From contig JAJTAY010000022.1 of NCBI GenBank assembly GCA_021287165.1, positions 62,001-126,000 of the forward strand: a stretch of 64,000 nt of DNA, read 5' to 3'. Positions 33,639-41,900 of this stretch are shown piece after piece (positions within the stretch are counted from its first letter, which is position 1; each line of letters starts with the position of its first letter). A program made the translations under genes and the position numbers. The notes under the pieces are model-generated. The model ran no database searches. It saw only the letters and a program-made list of their open reading frames with translations, and was not told the DNA's origin. Source of the stretch: Bacteroidia bacterium. Its GTDB lineage: Bacteria; Bacteroidota; Bacteroidia; Bacteroidales; F082.

Positions 33639-34405
33639 TCGATTAACAGTTTAAGCATGCCGTAGCTATTGCCGCTGAAAATTCTTGCTACATAAACTGA
33701 CCGATGCAGTGCAGGTAATTGGAATGTCGTATTAGTGACACCTGGTTCAGAATTCTTTTCTGCCATATGCACCAGTTGTCCGGACAAATTATAGATTTCA
33801 AGCCTGGAAGGAGTGGTTTCGCTAAGTTTCCCGTTGACATAAATACTACCATTAGGTGCAGAATAGGTTAGTTTGAGGTCTTCTTGAATTTTTGGATTTT
33901 CAAGGCTCGTTATCACCGAAATCGCCGATTGTATGGCAGCTTGCAGGGCAGTATGATTCACTGCATCGTTGGCGTTATAGAAAACCTGTTTTTCCGGACC
34001 GCCAACAACAACCACCTTTGGCATGCCGTTCGAACCATAGTCCAACATACGGATAGCGGGATTGGAAAACCTTTTGGTATTTGGCATTCCGTTGCTTGTA
34101 GCCCATAAGTCAATAGAGGAGCAGGAGGTGTTGGCATAATCGTCGGCCAAAAGCATCTGAACCATGCCTGGATGTGTGCTCTCAAAACTCTGAACAACAT
34201 TGTATGTCGTCTTGAGCGGCAGCACACACGAGCCACAAGGCATGGTCCAGGTAAGCACAACAACTTTTCCTGCATTGAGCTCGTCGAACAAGGTGTAAAG
34301 CTGTCCAGTGCAGTCTTTGACACTGAAGTTGACTGCTGTTTGACCATGCAATGTGAAACAGAGCGTGGTTGCAACAAAAAGCTTTAAAAGTTTAATCAAT
34401 TTCAC
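33635..34405 (-). CDS. Thioredoxin-like protein with T9SS C-terminal sorting domain
   Basis: 256 residues from a GTG at 34405, which yields a clean signal peptide (KLIKLLKLFVATTLCFTLHGQ, 21 residues shown in part). A longer TTG start at 34462 would lie inside the elbB terminator. The thioredoxin-like domain has VVVLTWTMPCGSCVLPLK with Cys57-x2-Cys60. The last 75 residues match the type A sorting domain: SIYVNGKLSETTPSRLEIYN, LSGQLVHM and VYVARIFSGNSYGMLKLLI. So it is exported, then sent through type IX secretion and fixed on or released from the surface. Its stop overlaps the barrel gene start. Confidence 0.78.
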   Translation of the reverse strand: MKLIKLLKLFVATTLCFTLHGQTAVNFSVKDCTGQLYTLFDELNAGKVVVLTWTMPCGSCVLPLKTTYNVVQSFESTHPGMVQMLLADDYANTSCSSIDLWATSNGMPNTKRFSNPAIRMLDYGSNGMPKVVVVGGPEKQVFYNANDAVNHTALQAAIQSAISVITSLENPKIQEDLKLTYSAPNGSIYVNGKLSETTPSRLEIYNLSGQLVHMAEKNSEPGVTNTTFQLPALHRSVYVARIFSGNSYGMLKLLIE

Positions 34406-34446
34406 AGGTTTCTTGTTAAGTGCGTCAAAAATAGAAATTGATAAAT

Positions 34447-34472
34447 AAAAAAGCCGGAACAAAGTCCCGGCT
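34447..34472 (-). terminator. Terminator after elbB
   Basis: On the minus strand AGCCGG, nine-base loop, CCGGCT then TTTTTT. A second small hairpin (ACCGTT/AACGGT) precedes it. Confidence 0.85.
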
Positions 34473-34493
34473 ACCGTTTTTTTAACGGTTCGT

Positions 34494-35138
34494 TTAGTTT
34501 TTCATGAGGGATTTCACCAGGTTTTGTGCGCCTTCCCAGATATCCGCTATGTTGGCATCGAGCATATAGCATGGGGTAGTGCACACTTTGTTGGTTTCGT
34601 CAATGACCACTTCGCCATGCCCTGTTTTTACGTGCTCGGCACCTATGGCCTCGATGGCGGCGGCAGTGCCTTCATCCTTACCAATGGTAACCTTCACATT
34701 TTGAAGCACTTTCGCCACAAACACCGGCGAAATGCACATTGCTCCGATGGGCTTGCCCAGCTGATGCATGGCCTTTACTGCCGATTCCACTTCCGGATTC
34801 ACTTTGGCGTTGGGGCCGTCGAAGGCCACGGTGGAGAGGTTTTTTGCAGCACCAAATCCACCCGGGAAGAGCAGAACATCAAAATCTTCAGCCTTAAATG
34901 CGCTCAGCGGTTTGATGTTGCCACGGGCAATGCGCGCCGATTCAACCAGCACATTGCGTTGTTCGGGCATTTCCTGTCCTGTTAGGTGATTAACGACGTG
35001 GTGCTGCGGAATATCAGGCGCAAAACACTGATAGTCGCCTCCTTGTGTCTTGATTGCCAGCAGGGCAAGCGTGGCTTCGTGGATTTCGGCCCCGTCGTAC
35101 ACGCCGCAGCCTGCAAGCACTACTGCAAATTTTTTCAT
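34494..35138 (-). CDS. elbB: ElbB-type DJ-1/PfpI glyoxalase
   Basis: 214 residues. ElbB opening KFAVVLAGCGVYDGAEIHEA with CGVYDG, the DVLLFPGGFGAAKNLS strand, and the nucleophile elbow GAMCISP. Members show glyoxalase III-like activity, converting glyoxal to glycolate without cofactor; the old name links it to isoprenoid synthesis, without firm proof. Alone on its transcript except for the thiolase operon 24 bases upstream, which could read in. Confidence 0.88.
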   Translation of the reverse strand: MKKFAVVLAGCGVYDGAEIHEATLALLAIKTQGGDYQCFAPDIPQHHVVNHLTGQEMPEQRNVLVESARIARGNIKPLSAFKAEDFDVLLFPGGFGAAKNLSTVAFDGPNAKVNPEVESAVKAMHQLGKPIGAMCISPVFVAKVLQNVKVTIGKDEGTAAAIEAIGAEHVKTGHGEVVIDETNKVCTTPCYMLDANIADIWEGAQNLVKSLMKN

Positions 35139-35162
35139 GATTTTTGATTGTTAATTAAGGTG

Positions 35163-36398
35163 TTATACTTGCTTTAGAACCAGCGAAACTACCGTCACAT
35201 CATCACCACCCATATTGATGGTCATGCCATAGGGTTTCTGCTCAGGGATGTTCAGTTGGGCTGCACCGGCTTTTCCTGTGAGCTGTTGCCAAATGGTAAC
35301 TACCTGATGAACGCCTGTTCCGCCGGTAGGGTGCCCCCAACCGATCAAGCCTCCGGTGGTATTCATAGGGATATCGCCATTGCGCGAAGTGCGACCCTCA
35401 GCCACAAATGCAGCGCCCTCGCCAGCCTTTACAAAACCTAGGGCTTCGACGGCCAGAAGACCGGCAATGCTAAAGCAATCGTGGGTTTCGATGGTGCCCA
35501 GCTGTCCGGTCGTAATACCCGCACGGCTCAACGCTAATGCGGCAGTGCGTCCGATGGTTGTCAGCGAAGCCGGATCGGCAGGGTCTTCGGTGATGTTGCG
35601 TGTGAGCTGCGCAAAAGCGGCAACCTCTACGGCATCGGCTTTGCTGATGCCGAGCCTGCGCAGTCCTTCCTCGGAGGCGATGATAATCCCTGAAGCGCCA
35701 TCGCTCACCTTGGAGCAATCGAGAACATTAAGATGGTCAACAAAGGATTTCCCGTTGGGCTTCATGCTGTCGTACAAGGCAGCAAGGTCGGCTGTGTTGT
35801 TGTGATACTCCTGCGCAGTGGGATCGAGCCGGGCGTTTTCCATGGCGTTTACAAACCATTGGCGCATGCCGGCGCGGGAGTAATCATAGCCATAACGTTC
35901 GTAATAAACCCCGGCACGGTCGGAAAACTGTCCCGGGAAAAAGTAGGCATGACCCTGCTTGCGTTTTTGAAACCATCCGGCACCTGCCAGAATATCGGCG
36001 CCGTAAATGGCTTTAACGGTATTCTGCACTTCTACGCCTATGGCCAGCACGGCTTCTGCCGTTTCGGCCAGCACCGAACGAATGCCTGCCATCAGTGCCA
36101 GCCCGCCAGAGGCACAGGCTCCTTCCACGCTGTGCGAGGGTTTGTACTGCAATGCAGGATGTATGGTGGCTGCAAAGCCTCCCAGATGAGCCTGTTTATT
36201 AAAGCGACCCGACATAAAGTTGCCGATCACGGTCTCGTCGATGGCTTCAGGATCAGTAATTTGTGCCAGCACGCCCTTGCCGGCTTCGTTGATGTAGTAT
36301 TCCAGACCGGGACGCTCTTTTTTAGGATTGAACTCCTTGCGGCCGGTTCCCATCGATATGGTATTGGCTCCGGCGGCCATGTAAATTTTTCTTCTCAT
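35163..36398 (-). CDS. Thiolase (SCP-x/SCP2-like acetyl-CoA acyltransferase)
   Basis: 411 residues. VEGACASGGLALMAG carries the acyl Cys; ETHDCFSIA the catalytic His-containing loop; GLIGWGHPTGGTG the C-terminal His loop where classic thiolases have a Cys nearby (GHPxGxSG), as in the SCP2-thiolase branch. It splits 3-ketoacyl-CoA with CoA at the end of a beta-oxidation round. It is followed by ElbB and preceded by 3-hydroxyacyl-CoA dehydrogenase and enoyl-CoA hydratase genes on the same strand, so it completes the set. Confidence 0.88.
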   Translation of the reverse strand: MRRKIYMAAGANTISMGTGRKEFNPKKERPGLEYYINEAGKGVLAQITDPEAIDETVIGNFMSGRFNKQAHLGGFAATIHPALQYKPSHSVEGACASGGLALMAGIRSVLAETAEAVLAIGVEVQNTVKAIYGADILAGAGWFQKRKQGHAYFFPGQFSDRAGVYYERYGYDYSRAGMRQWFVNAMENARLDPTAQEYHNNTADLAALYDSMKPNGKSFVDHLNVLDCSKVSDGASGIIIASEEGLRRLGISKADAVEVAAFAQLTRNITEDPADPASLTTIGRTAALALSRAGITTGQLGTIETHDCFSIAGLLAVEALGFVKAGEGAAFVAEGRTSRNGDIPMNTTGGLIGWGHPTGGTGVHQVVTIWQQLTGKAGAAQLNIPEQKPYGMTINMGGDDVTVVSLVLKQV

Positions 36399-36410
36399 GG
36401 TTCGGGGGTT

Positions 36411-37748
36411 TTACGAAAAGTATTCATTAACAGGGCCATAGGCATGAAAAAATCCAGTGAGCATCACCGTATTTACGTCATCGGTATTGTTTGCAACACC
36501 ATCGGTTACAAGCTTACGGCCAATGGCGTCGGAGTTTTTTCCGTATGCAATAGCCAGTTTTGCTGACTTGGAATTTGATTGTTTCAAAAGACCAAACCAG
36601 GCTTTGAAGTGGCTGTCCTTATCGGCAATCCTGATCGCGTTTTTCCATGGAACAAAGCCTTCGGGCATGGTGCCCATCCACTCATTTGCAGCGGCTGCAA
36701 AGGTTTCTATGGCAATATATTCCTGTTTGTCAGGATCGTAAACTGCCGTGATGGCGCCTTTGTCGTATTTCAGGAATCCGTCCTTTTGCGCGCCGCTCGA
36801 AAACTGGCCGCCTTTCACCCCAATGGTCATCATGCGGTCGAGCAGATCCGAGTGCAGATCTTCGTTGGCAAGAAATGGATTCATCACCTGCATGATAAAT
36901 TGTACTACATCAACACCCACATAATCAATTAGCTGGAAAATGCCCATTGGCCGAACCAGATAATCCTGACTGATTTTGTTGACGATGTAAATGGCCTGAG
37001 GCAGAGGCATTTCGTTGGCAAGCCCGAGCGCGGTGTTGATGCCAAACAGGGCATCGCGCATAAAGTGGCCATTGCCGATAAACCCGGCAAAATCGTTGCT
37101 GGGCACCACCACTTTTTTCAAGGCTTTGGCATAATCGAGGGCAAATTGTCTTGTTTCGGGCAGGGTATTGGGAGTAACGATCAACTCCACAAGTCTTTGC
37201 ACTGCCGGTGGATTATAGAAATGGAACCCGAGTACGCGACCTTTCAGTCCGGCACCTTCCTCAATCAGATGAATCGGCACACTCGAGGTATTTGTGAAAT
37301 ACCAGGCTTGGTTCGGGTTGTTGCGATCAATTTGACTTAAAATTTTGATCTTAAGGTCCTTGTTTTCACTTACAGCTTCAAAAATGAGGTTGGAGCGGTA
37401 CGCAACTTCCATAGCGGTGGTGGGGCGCACCATGCGAAGCACATCCTGAATGTACTGCTCAATGATTTCGCCATTTTCGATGAGGTCCGAGCGATCGGAA
37501 TACATCTGCCTGAGCCAGACGGCTTTCTTTTCGGCCACCTTGAGCACCTGAGCGCGGAGGTAATCCATCAGACCGGCCAAACCATCGTCGCTCAAATCAA
37601 TGGCGTTGAGTACAAAGCGCTTGCCTTTGTTTTCTGGTTTCAGGCTCAGGTCGGCCATCTCAACGGCAGTGAGCAGCAATATGCCACTGCCCATTTTGCC
37701 GGCGGCACCCAGCACCGAAACGTGTTGTAAACGTTCGTCGTAGGTCAT
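36411..37748 (-). CDS. 3-hydroxyacyl-CoA dehydrogenase (long form)
   Basis: 445 residues, well over the 280 of simple HADs. N-terminal NAD loop VSVLGAAGKMGSGILLLT has an extra residue in place of the usual GxGxMG. Catalytic residues can be traced: Glu in LIFEAVSENKDLK, His in LGFHFYNPPAVQRLVEL, and Asn of FAGFIGN. The second half (LIDYVGVDVVQFIMQV) is the dimer domain. It oxidises 3-hydroxyacyl-CoA to the 3-keto form. The C-terminal about 120 residues beyond the dimer domain are not recognised and may add another fold. Between thiolase (12 bases) and hydratase (27 bases). Confidence 0.85.
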   Translation of the reverse strand: MTYDERLQHVSVLGAAGKMGSGILLLTAVEMADLSLKPENKGKRFVLNAIDLSDDGLAGLMDYLRAQVLKVAEKKAVWLRQMYSDRSDLIENGEIIEQYIQDVLRMVRPTTAMEVAYRSNLIFEAVSENKDLKIKILSQIDRNNPNQAWYFTNTSSVPIHLIEEGAGLKGRVLGFHFYNPPAVQRLVELIVTPNTLPETRQFALDYAKALKKVVVPSNDFAGFIGNGHFMRDALFGINTALGLANEMPLPQAIYIVNKISQDYLVRPMGIFQLIDYVGVDVVQFIMQVMNPFLANEDLHSDLLDRMMTIGVKGGQFSSGAQKDGFLKYDKGAITAVYDPDKQEYIAIETFAAAANEWMGTMPEGFVPWKNAIRIADKDSHFKAWFGLLKQSNSKSAKLAIAYGKNSDAIGRKLVTDGVANNTDDVNTVMLTGFFHAYGPVNEYFS

Positions 37749-37775
37749 ATCATGTTGTTTTTCTGGTTTGTCAAT

Positions 37776-38558
37776 TCATTTTGCCGGCCACTCCGGTTTG
37801 CGTTTTTCCAGGAAAGCTTTCATGCCTTCCTCTCCCTGCGAGCCCGGTCCGAAGAGCGAGCCAAAGTGCCTGGCTTCGAGTGCAGAGCCTTCTTCCATGC
37901 TCATTGTCAATCCTTTACGGACGAGCATCTTAACCTTGCTCACTGCAAGCGGTCCTTTGATGGCAATCAGATTGGCAATCCTGAGTGCTTCATCCATCAG
38001 TTGCTCGGGAGCCACAACTTTTTGTACCAGTTTAAGCCGGAGAGCTTCAGCTGCATCGATCATTTCGCCTGTTGTCAGCAAAAGGAGCGCGTCGGCCAGA
38101 CCGATCAAACGTGGCAAACGCTGTGTGCCTGCATAACCCGGCGTCAGTCCAAGATTGACTTCAGGCTGTCCGAATTTTGCTTTCTCGGAAGCAATGCGAA
38201 AGTCACAGGCCATGGCCAGCTCAAGACCACCGCCCAATGCGAAGCCATTGATGGCAGCAATTACCGGATATGGCAATTCCTCGAGGGCGGCAAACACTGC
38301 CTGACCGCGTTTGCCAAAAGCTTCGCCCTCTGTGGTGCTCATGTGAACCATTTCGGCTATATCGGCACCGGCAACAAATGCCTTGCCCTCGCCGGTGAGG
38401 ATCAGGGCACGGATACCCGGGCCTTTGGCTTCGTTTTCGAGTAAATGCTCCATTTCTCCGAAAAACCTGCTGTTCAAAGCATTAAGTGCAGCAGGACGCG
38501 AAATGGTCACCATCAGTACGCCCTCGTTAAGCGCCGGTTTTAAAATCTGGTATTCCAT
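37776..38558 (-). CDS. Enoyl-CoA hydratase
   Basis: 260 residues, crotonase fold. Oxyanion blocks FVAGADIAEM (CoA pocket) and INGFALGGGLELAMACD; FGQPEVNLGLTPGYAGTQRLPRL includes the second catalytic Glu (E of QPEVNLG) and Glu of GGGLELAM the first. This is a full catalytic pair, so true hydratase activity is expected. First of the beta-oxidation genes on the minus strand; promoter lies in the 38559-38700 spacer shared with the divergent Cys-rich gene. Confidence 0.92.
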   Translation of the reverse strand: MEYQILKPALNEGVLMVTISRPAALNALNSRFFGEMEHLLENEAKGPGIRALILTGEGKAFVAGADIAEMVHMSTTEGEAFGKRGQAVFAALEELPYPVIAAINGFALGGGLELAMACDFRIASEKAKFGQPEVNLGLTPGYAGTQRLPRLIGLADALLLLTTGEMIDAAEALRLKLVQKVVAPEQLMDEALRIANLIAIKGPLAVSKVKMLVRKGLTMSMEEGSALEARHFGSLFGPGSQGEEGMKAFLEKRKPEWPAK

Positions 38559-38701
38559 AATGATTCGTTAATGGTCAAAAATAGCCATTTTTTCAAACTG
38601 CCCGCAATCGTTTACGGAGTATTAACATTAAGCGTTTTAGCCAAAAACCTGACTGATATGCGCGAAGCCTGACCGAAATAATCGGGCATACGTAAAAATT
38701 A

Positions 38702-38709
38702 TATTTTTG
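38702..38709 (+). promoter_or_regulatory. Promoter -7 box of the Cys-rich/TonB/HMA genes
   Basis: TATTTTTG ends five bases before the ATG at 38715, so the message is probably leaderless or nearly so. No convincing -33 TTG. Confidence 0.5.
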
Positions 38710-38714
38710 CCCCA

Positions 38715-39215
38715 ATGAATTCGCTGCGCCGGACAAACATTTTATCGCTGCTGCTTGCCTTACTCGTTTTGGCAGGCTACTCCGGCATTGGATTCAGCGA
38801 ACATATTTGTTACTCACACCATCAACGGATCGTAAGCCTTGCATTGGAATCGGAAGGCTGCAACCACGACCTGGAAGAAACCTGCTGCCACGAGCATGAA
38901 GCTGTTACGTGCGATTCCGGCGAAGCATGCTGCGTGGAAGAAAGTGCGTCTGATTCGCAACAACCTGTATTTCAGGGAGTATGTTGTGTCGATAATTATC
39001 ACTTCAACAGCATTCCCGACGAGGTATTGCCCGTCAAACAGTCGCTTAGAATCCTTCAAATTGTCGATCTTTTTATCTATCAGCATTCTTTTGTTTGCGA
39101 CCGGCCTGTGGCTACAACCGAAGTTGTTAAGCTAAACTTCGAATCGCCGCCCATTCCGGCGCGGAAAATGCTTCTTATTTATCACCAAATGCGTTTAGAT
39201 CCTGATCTGGCCTGA
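38715..39215 (+). CDS. HYC_CC_PP family Cys/His-rich exported protein
   Basis: 166 residues with an N-terminal hydrophobic segment (ILSLLLALLVLAGYSGIGFS) acting as signal or anchor. The mature region is full of potential metal ligands: EHICYSHHQR, CNHDLEETCCHEHEAVTCDSG (in part), EACCVEES, GVCCVD. Near the end FESPPIPARKM gives the PP element of the family name. Such proteins usually precede a TonB-dependent receptor and an HMA protein, and likely bind copper or zinc in the periplasm. Function is inferred from context. Confidence 0.65.
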   Translation: MNSLRRTNILSLLLALLVLAGYSGIGFSEHICYSHHQRIVSLALESEGCNHDLEETCCHEHEAVTCDSGEACCVEESASDSQQPVFQGVCCVDNYHFNSIPDEVLPVKQSLRILQIVDLFIYQHSFVCDRPVATTEVVKLNFESPPIPARKMLLIYHQMRLDPDLA

Positions 39216-39272
39216 AACCTATAGCTCTTTGAGACTTAAGGTTTTATTTAATCATTTCAGAACAGGATTAAT

Positions 39273-41501
39273 ATGCTAAAAATCAATAATTTATTAAAGC
39301 GCACACAATTTGCATTCCTTCTGTTGCTATCCTTATCGGCAGCAGGTCAGCAGGTTGAAGGTCTGGTCTTTGAGCGTGCCGGGGTCGATAGCATTCCTCT
39401 GCCCGGTGTCAATGTTTATTGGCAGGGCAGCCAAAAGGGAACCGTAACCGACACAAAAGGCCGGTTCAGCATTGCGACGGTTAAAAACACCCATTACCTT
39501 GTGTTTAGTTATGTGGGTTACCGCAACGACACATTGCATGTGCATGCGGGCGAACGCGTGTTTCACGTGATGAAAAGTCCGCTGGAGCTATCGGAAGTGG
39601 AAGTTGCCACACGTGCACGCACCCAGTTCGTTTCGCGGATGAGCACCGTGAACAGCACAAAAATCACTTCTGGCGAACTTCAGAGGGCTGCTTGCTGCAA
39701 CCTGTCAGAAAGTTTCGAAACCAGTGCGAGTGTCAATGTTAATTACAGCGATGCCATAACCGGGGCAAAGCAAATTGAGATGCTTGGTCTTGCTGGGATT
39801 TACACCCAGATGATGAGCGAAAACATGCCGGGATTGCGCGGTCTGGCCAGCAGCTTTGGCCTGCTATATATTCCTGGAAGCTGGATGGAAAGCATTCAGG
39901 TGTCGAAAGGCACATCATCGGTCCTCAACGGATTTGAAAGCATTACAGGGCAAATTAATGTGGAATACAAAAAGCCGCACGACAGCGAACGCTTTTTTCT
40001 AAATCTTTTTCAAGCCCACACCGGACGATCGGAAGCAAACACCAACTTACGCTTCAAGCTTAATGACAAACTGAGTACCATGGTATTTGGACATGCCAGC
40101 CACAATAGCCTGAAGCACGACGGAAACAAGGATGGTTTTCTCGACGACCCGCTCTATACACAAATCAATCTATTTAATCGTTGGGACTACAATTCCGAGC
40201 GTTTTGAGTTTAAGTTCGGGATCAAAGGCCTATCGGAGAATCGTAAAGGCGGGCAGATCGACTTTGATCATAAACGGCCGGGAGAGGAACAACCTGGCGT
40301 TTATGGCATTGGGATAAAAAATGAACGGTTTGAGGCCTTTTTGAAAACCGGATTTATTTTTCAGCGGCCTGCTACCAGTCTGGGCATTCAGCAGCAATTT
40401 ACGCGCCACAACATTCACTCCGATATCGGACCGAGGTATTATCATGCCGAGGAAAAGTCCTATTACCTGAATGCCTTGTTTCAATCGTTCATTGGCGACA
40501 CCCGGCACAGCTACACCACGGGTTTCAGCCTTATGTACGATCAATGGAACGAAAGCTCAAGCGACCTGATTTACAGCAATAAGGATATCGTTCCGGGCGT
40601 GTTTTATCAATACACATTCAGCGATGGTGCACGTTTCAACGCCATTGCTGGCATCAGGGCCGACTATGATGAGAATGTCGGCGTTTTCGTTACACCCCGT
40701 CTGCATGCGCGGTACAATTTTGCTGAGCACACTATTTTGCGCATCTCGGCGGGCAAGGGCTACCGAAAGCCCCGCGTGCTGGCCGAAAACATGTCGCTGT
40801 TTGCCTCAGGAAAGGCGTTTGTCTGGGAGAATAACCCGATGCTGTTCAAAACCTACGAAGAGGCATGGAACTTTGGGATAAACGTAAGCCAATATGTGCA
40901 CATCGCGCAGCGCGAAATGGTAATCAACATCGATGCTTACCGAACCAGCTTTGTCAATCAGCTGGTGGTGGACAGGGTGTCGAACAACACGGCAGTATTG
41001 TTTTATACGCTCGATGGCCGGTCCTATTCGAATAGTTTCCAGATTGAGGCGAACTACGAGCTTTTCAGGGGACTCGACGCTACTGCGGCCTTCCGGTACA
41101 ATGATGTTAAGGTTCAATATATCAACGACTTTCAGGAAAAGCCCCTTGTGAGTCGTTACAAAGGTCTGCTCAGTTTTTCCTACAAACCCAATGCGCGCTG
41201 GCAGGCCGACCTTACAGGACTGATCACTGGTCCGGCCAGCTTACCACGCTGGGCCGTACAGCCCAATCCTGATACACCTGAGCCGTTTTCGCCGGCCTTC
41301 TTCACGGCCAATGCACAGCTGACGCGAAACTTCCGCAATTGGAGTATTTATCTTGGCGGCGAAAACCTGACCAATTATATGCAGCATCACCCTATTCTGG
41401 CAGCATCCAACCCTTTCGGAACCGACTTCGACGCCTCTGTTATCTGGGGACCAATTATGGGAACGAAAGTGTATGCAGGATTACGCTATACCATTGATTA
41501 A
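39273..41501 (+). CDS. TonB-dependent receptor with carboxypeptidase-like N-domain (probable metal uptake)
   Basis: 742 residues. Signal peptide ends SAAGQQ; next a CarboxypepD_reg-like beta domain (VEGLVFERAGVDSIPLPGVN ... FSYVGYRNDTLHV) in place of an N-terminal signalling domain, then the plug (VNSTKITSGELQRAACCNLSE in part, ending GQINVEYKKP) and a 22-strand barrel finishing VYAGLRYTID. The paired Cys at the start of the plug (AACCNLSES) and neighbours of the Cys-rich and HMA types suggest copper or zinc rather than siderophore or sugar import. No SusD partner is present. Confidence 0.88.
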   Translation: MLKINNLLKRTQFAFLLLLSLSAAGQQVEGLVFERAGVDSIPLPGVNVYWQGSQKGTVTDTKGRFSIATVKNTHYLVFSYVGYRNDTLHVHAGERVFHVMKSPLELSEVEVATRARTQFVSRMSTVNSTKITSGELQRAACCNLSESFETSASVNVNYSDAITGAKQIEMLGLAGIYTQMMSENMPGLRGLASSFGLLYIPGSWMESIQVSKGTSSVLNGFESITGQINVEYKKPHDSERFFLNLFQAHTGRSEANTNLRFKLNDKLSTMVFGHASHNSLKHDGNKDGFLDDPLYTQINLFNRWDYNSERFEFKFGIKGLSENRKGGQIDFDHKRPGEEQPGVYGIGIKNERFEAFLKTGFIFQRPATSLGIQQQFTRHNIHSDIGPRYYHAEEKSYYLNALFQSFIGDTRHSYTTGFSLMYDQWNESSSDLIYSNKDIVPGVFYQYTFSDGARFNAIAGIRADYDENVGVFVTPRLHARYNFAEHTILRISAGKGYRKPRVLAENMSLFASGKAFVWENNPMLFKTYEEAWNFGINVSQYVHIAQREMVINIDAYRTSFVNQLVVDRVSNNTAVLFYTLDGRSYSNSFQIEANYELFRGLDATAAFRYNDVKVQYINDFQEKPLVSRYKGLLSFSYKPNARWQADLTGLITGPASLPRWAVQPNPDTPEPFSPAFFTANAQLTRNFRNWSIYLGGENLTNYMQHHPILAASNPFGTDFDASVIWGPIMGTKVYAGLRYTID

Positions 41502-41513
41502 AACTATGCCACT

Positions 41514-41879
41514 ATGAAAACAACATTGAAACTAATAATTGCAGTGCTATTTGTGATGAACACTGCAGTGCTTTTTGCCCGGCCGCAGGAACCGAAGAAT
41601 GATAAGTTTGAAACCGTAAGTATCAAAACATCAGCGGTTTGTGGCATGTGCAAAGACCGGCTGGAAAAGAATATTGCTTTCGAAAAAGGGGTTCGGTTGG
41701 TAAGCCTTGATGACGAAACCAAAGTGCTTACCATTGAATATCGCAAGGGTAAAAACGACAAGGAACGGCTAAAGAAAGCCATCAGTCGTTTGGGATACGA
41801 TGCCGACGATATGCCGGCCGACCAGAAAGCCCACGATCGCTTACCGGCCTGCTGCCAGAAAGGTAACGATCCACATTAG
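41514..41879 (+). CDS. Exported heavy-metal-associated (HMA) domain protein
   Basis: 121 residues with a signal peptide (LIIAVLFVMNTAVLFA). The HMA fold is recognisable (FETVSIKTSAVCGMCKDRLEK ... LVSLDDETKVLTIEY ... LKKAISRLGYDADD), with the metal site reading Cys-Gly-Met-Cys and no Met before it, so it differs from the standard MxCxxC. A second possible ligand pair is at the end (LPACCQKG). Twelve bases after the receptor gene, same strand: it would pass the metal on inside the periplasm. Confidence 0.85.
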   Translation: MKTTLKLIIAVLFVMNTAVLFARPQEPKNDKFETVSIKTSAVCGMCKDRLEKNIAFEKGVRLVSLDDETKVLTIEYRKGKNDKERLKKAISRLGYDADDMPADQKAHDRLPACCQKGNDPH

Positions 41880-41900
41880 CATTTTACTGGAGGGGATACC

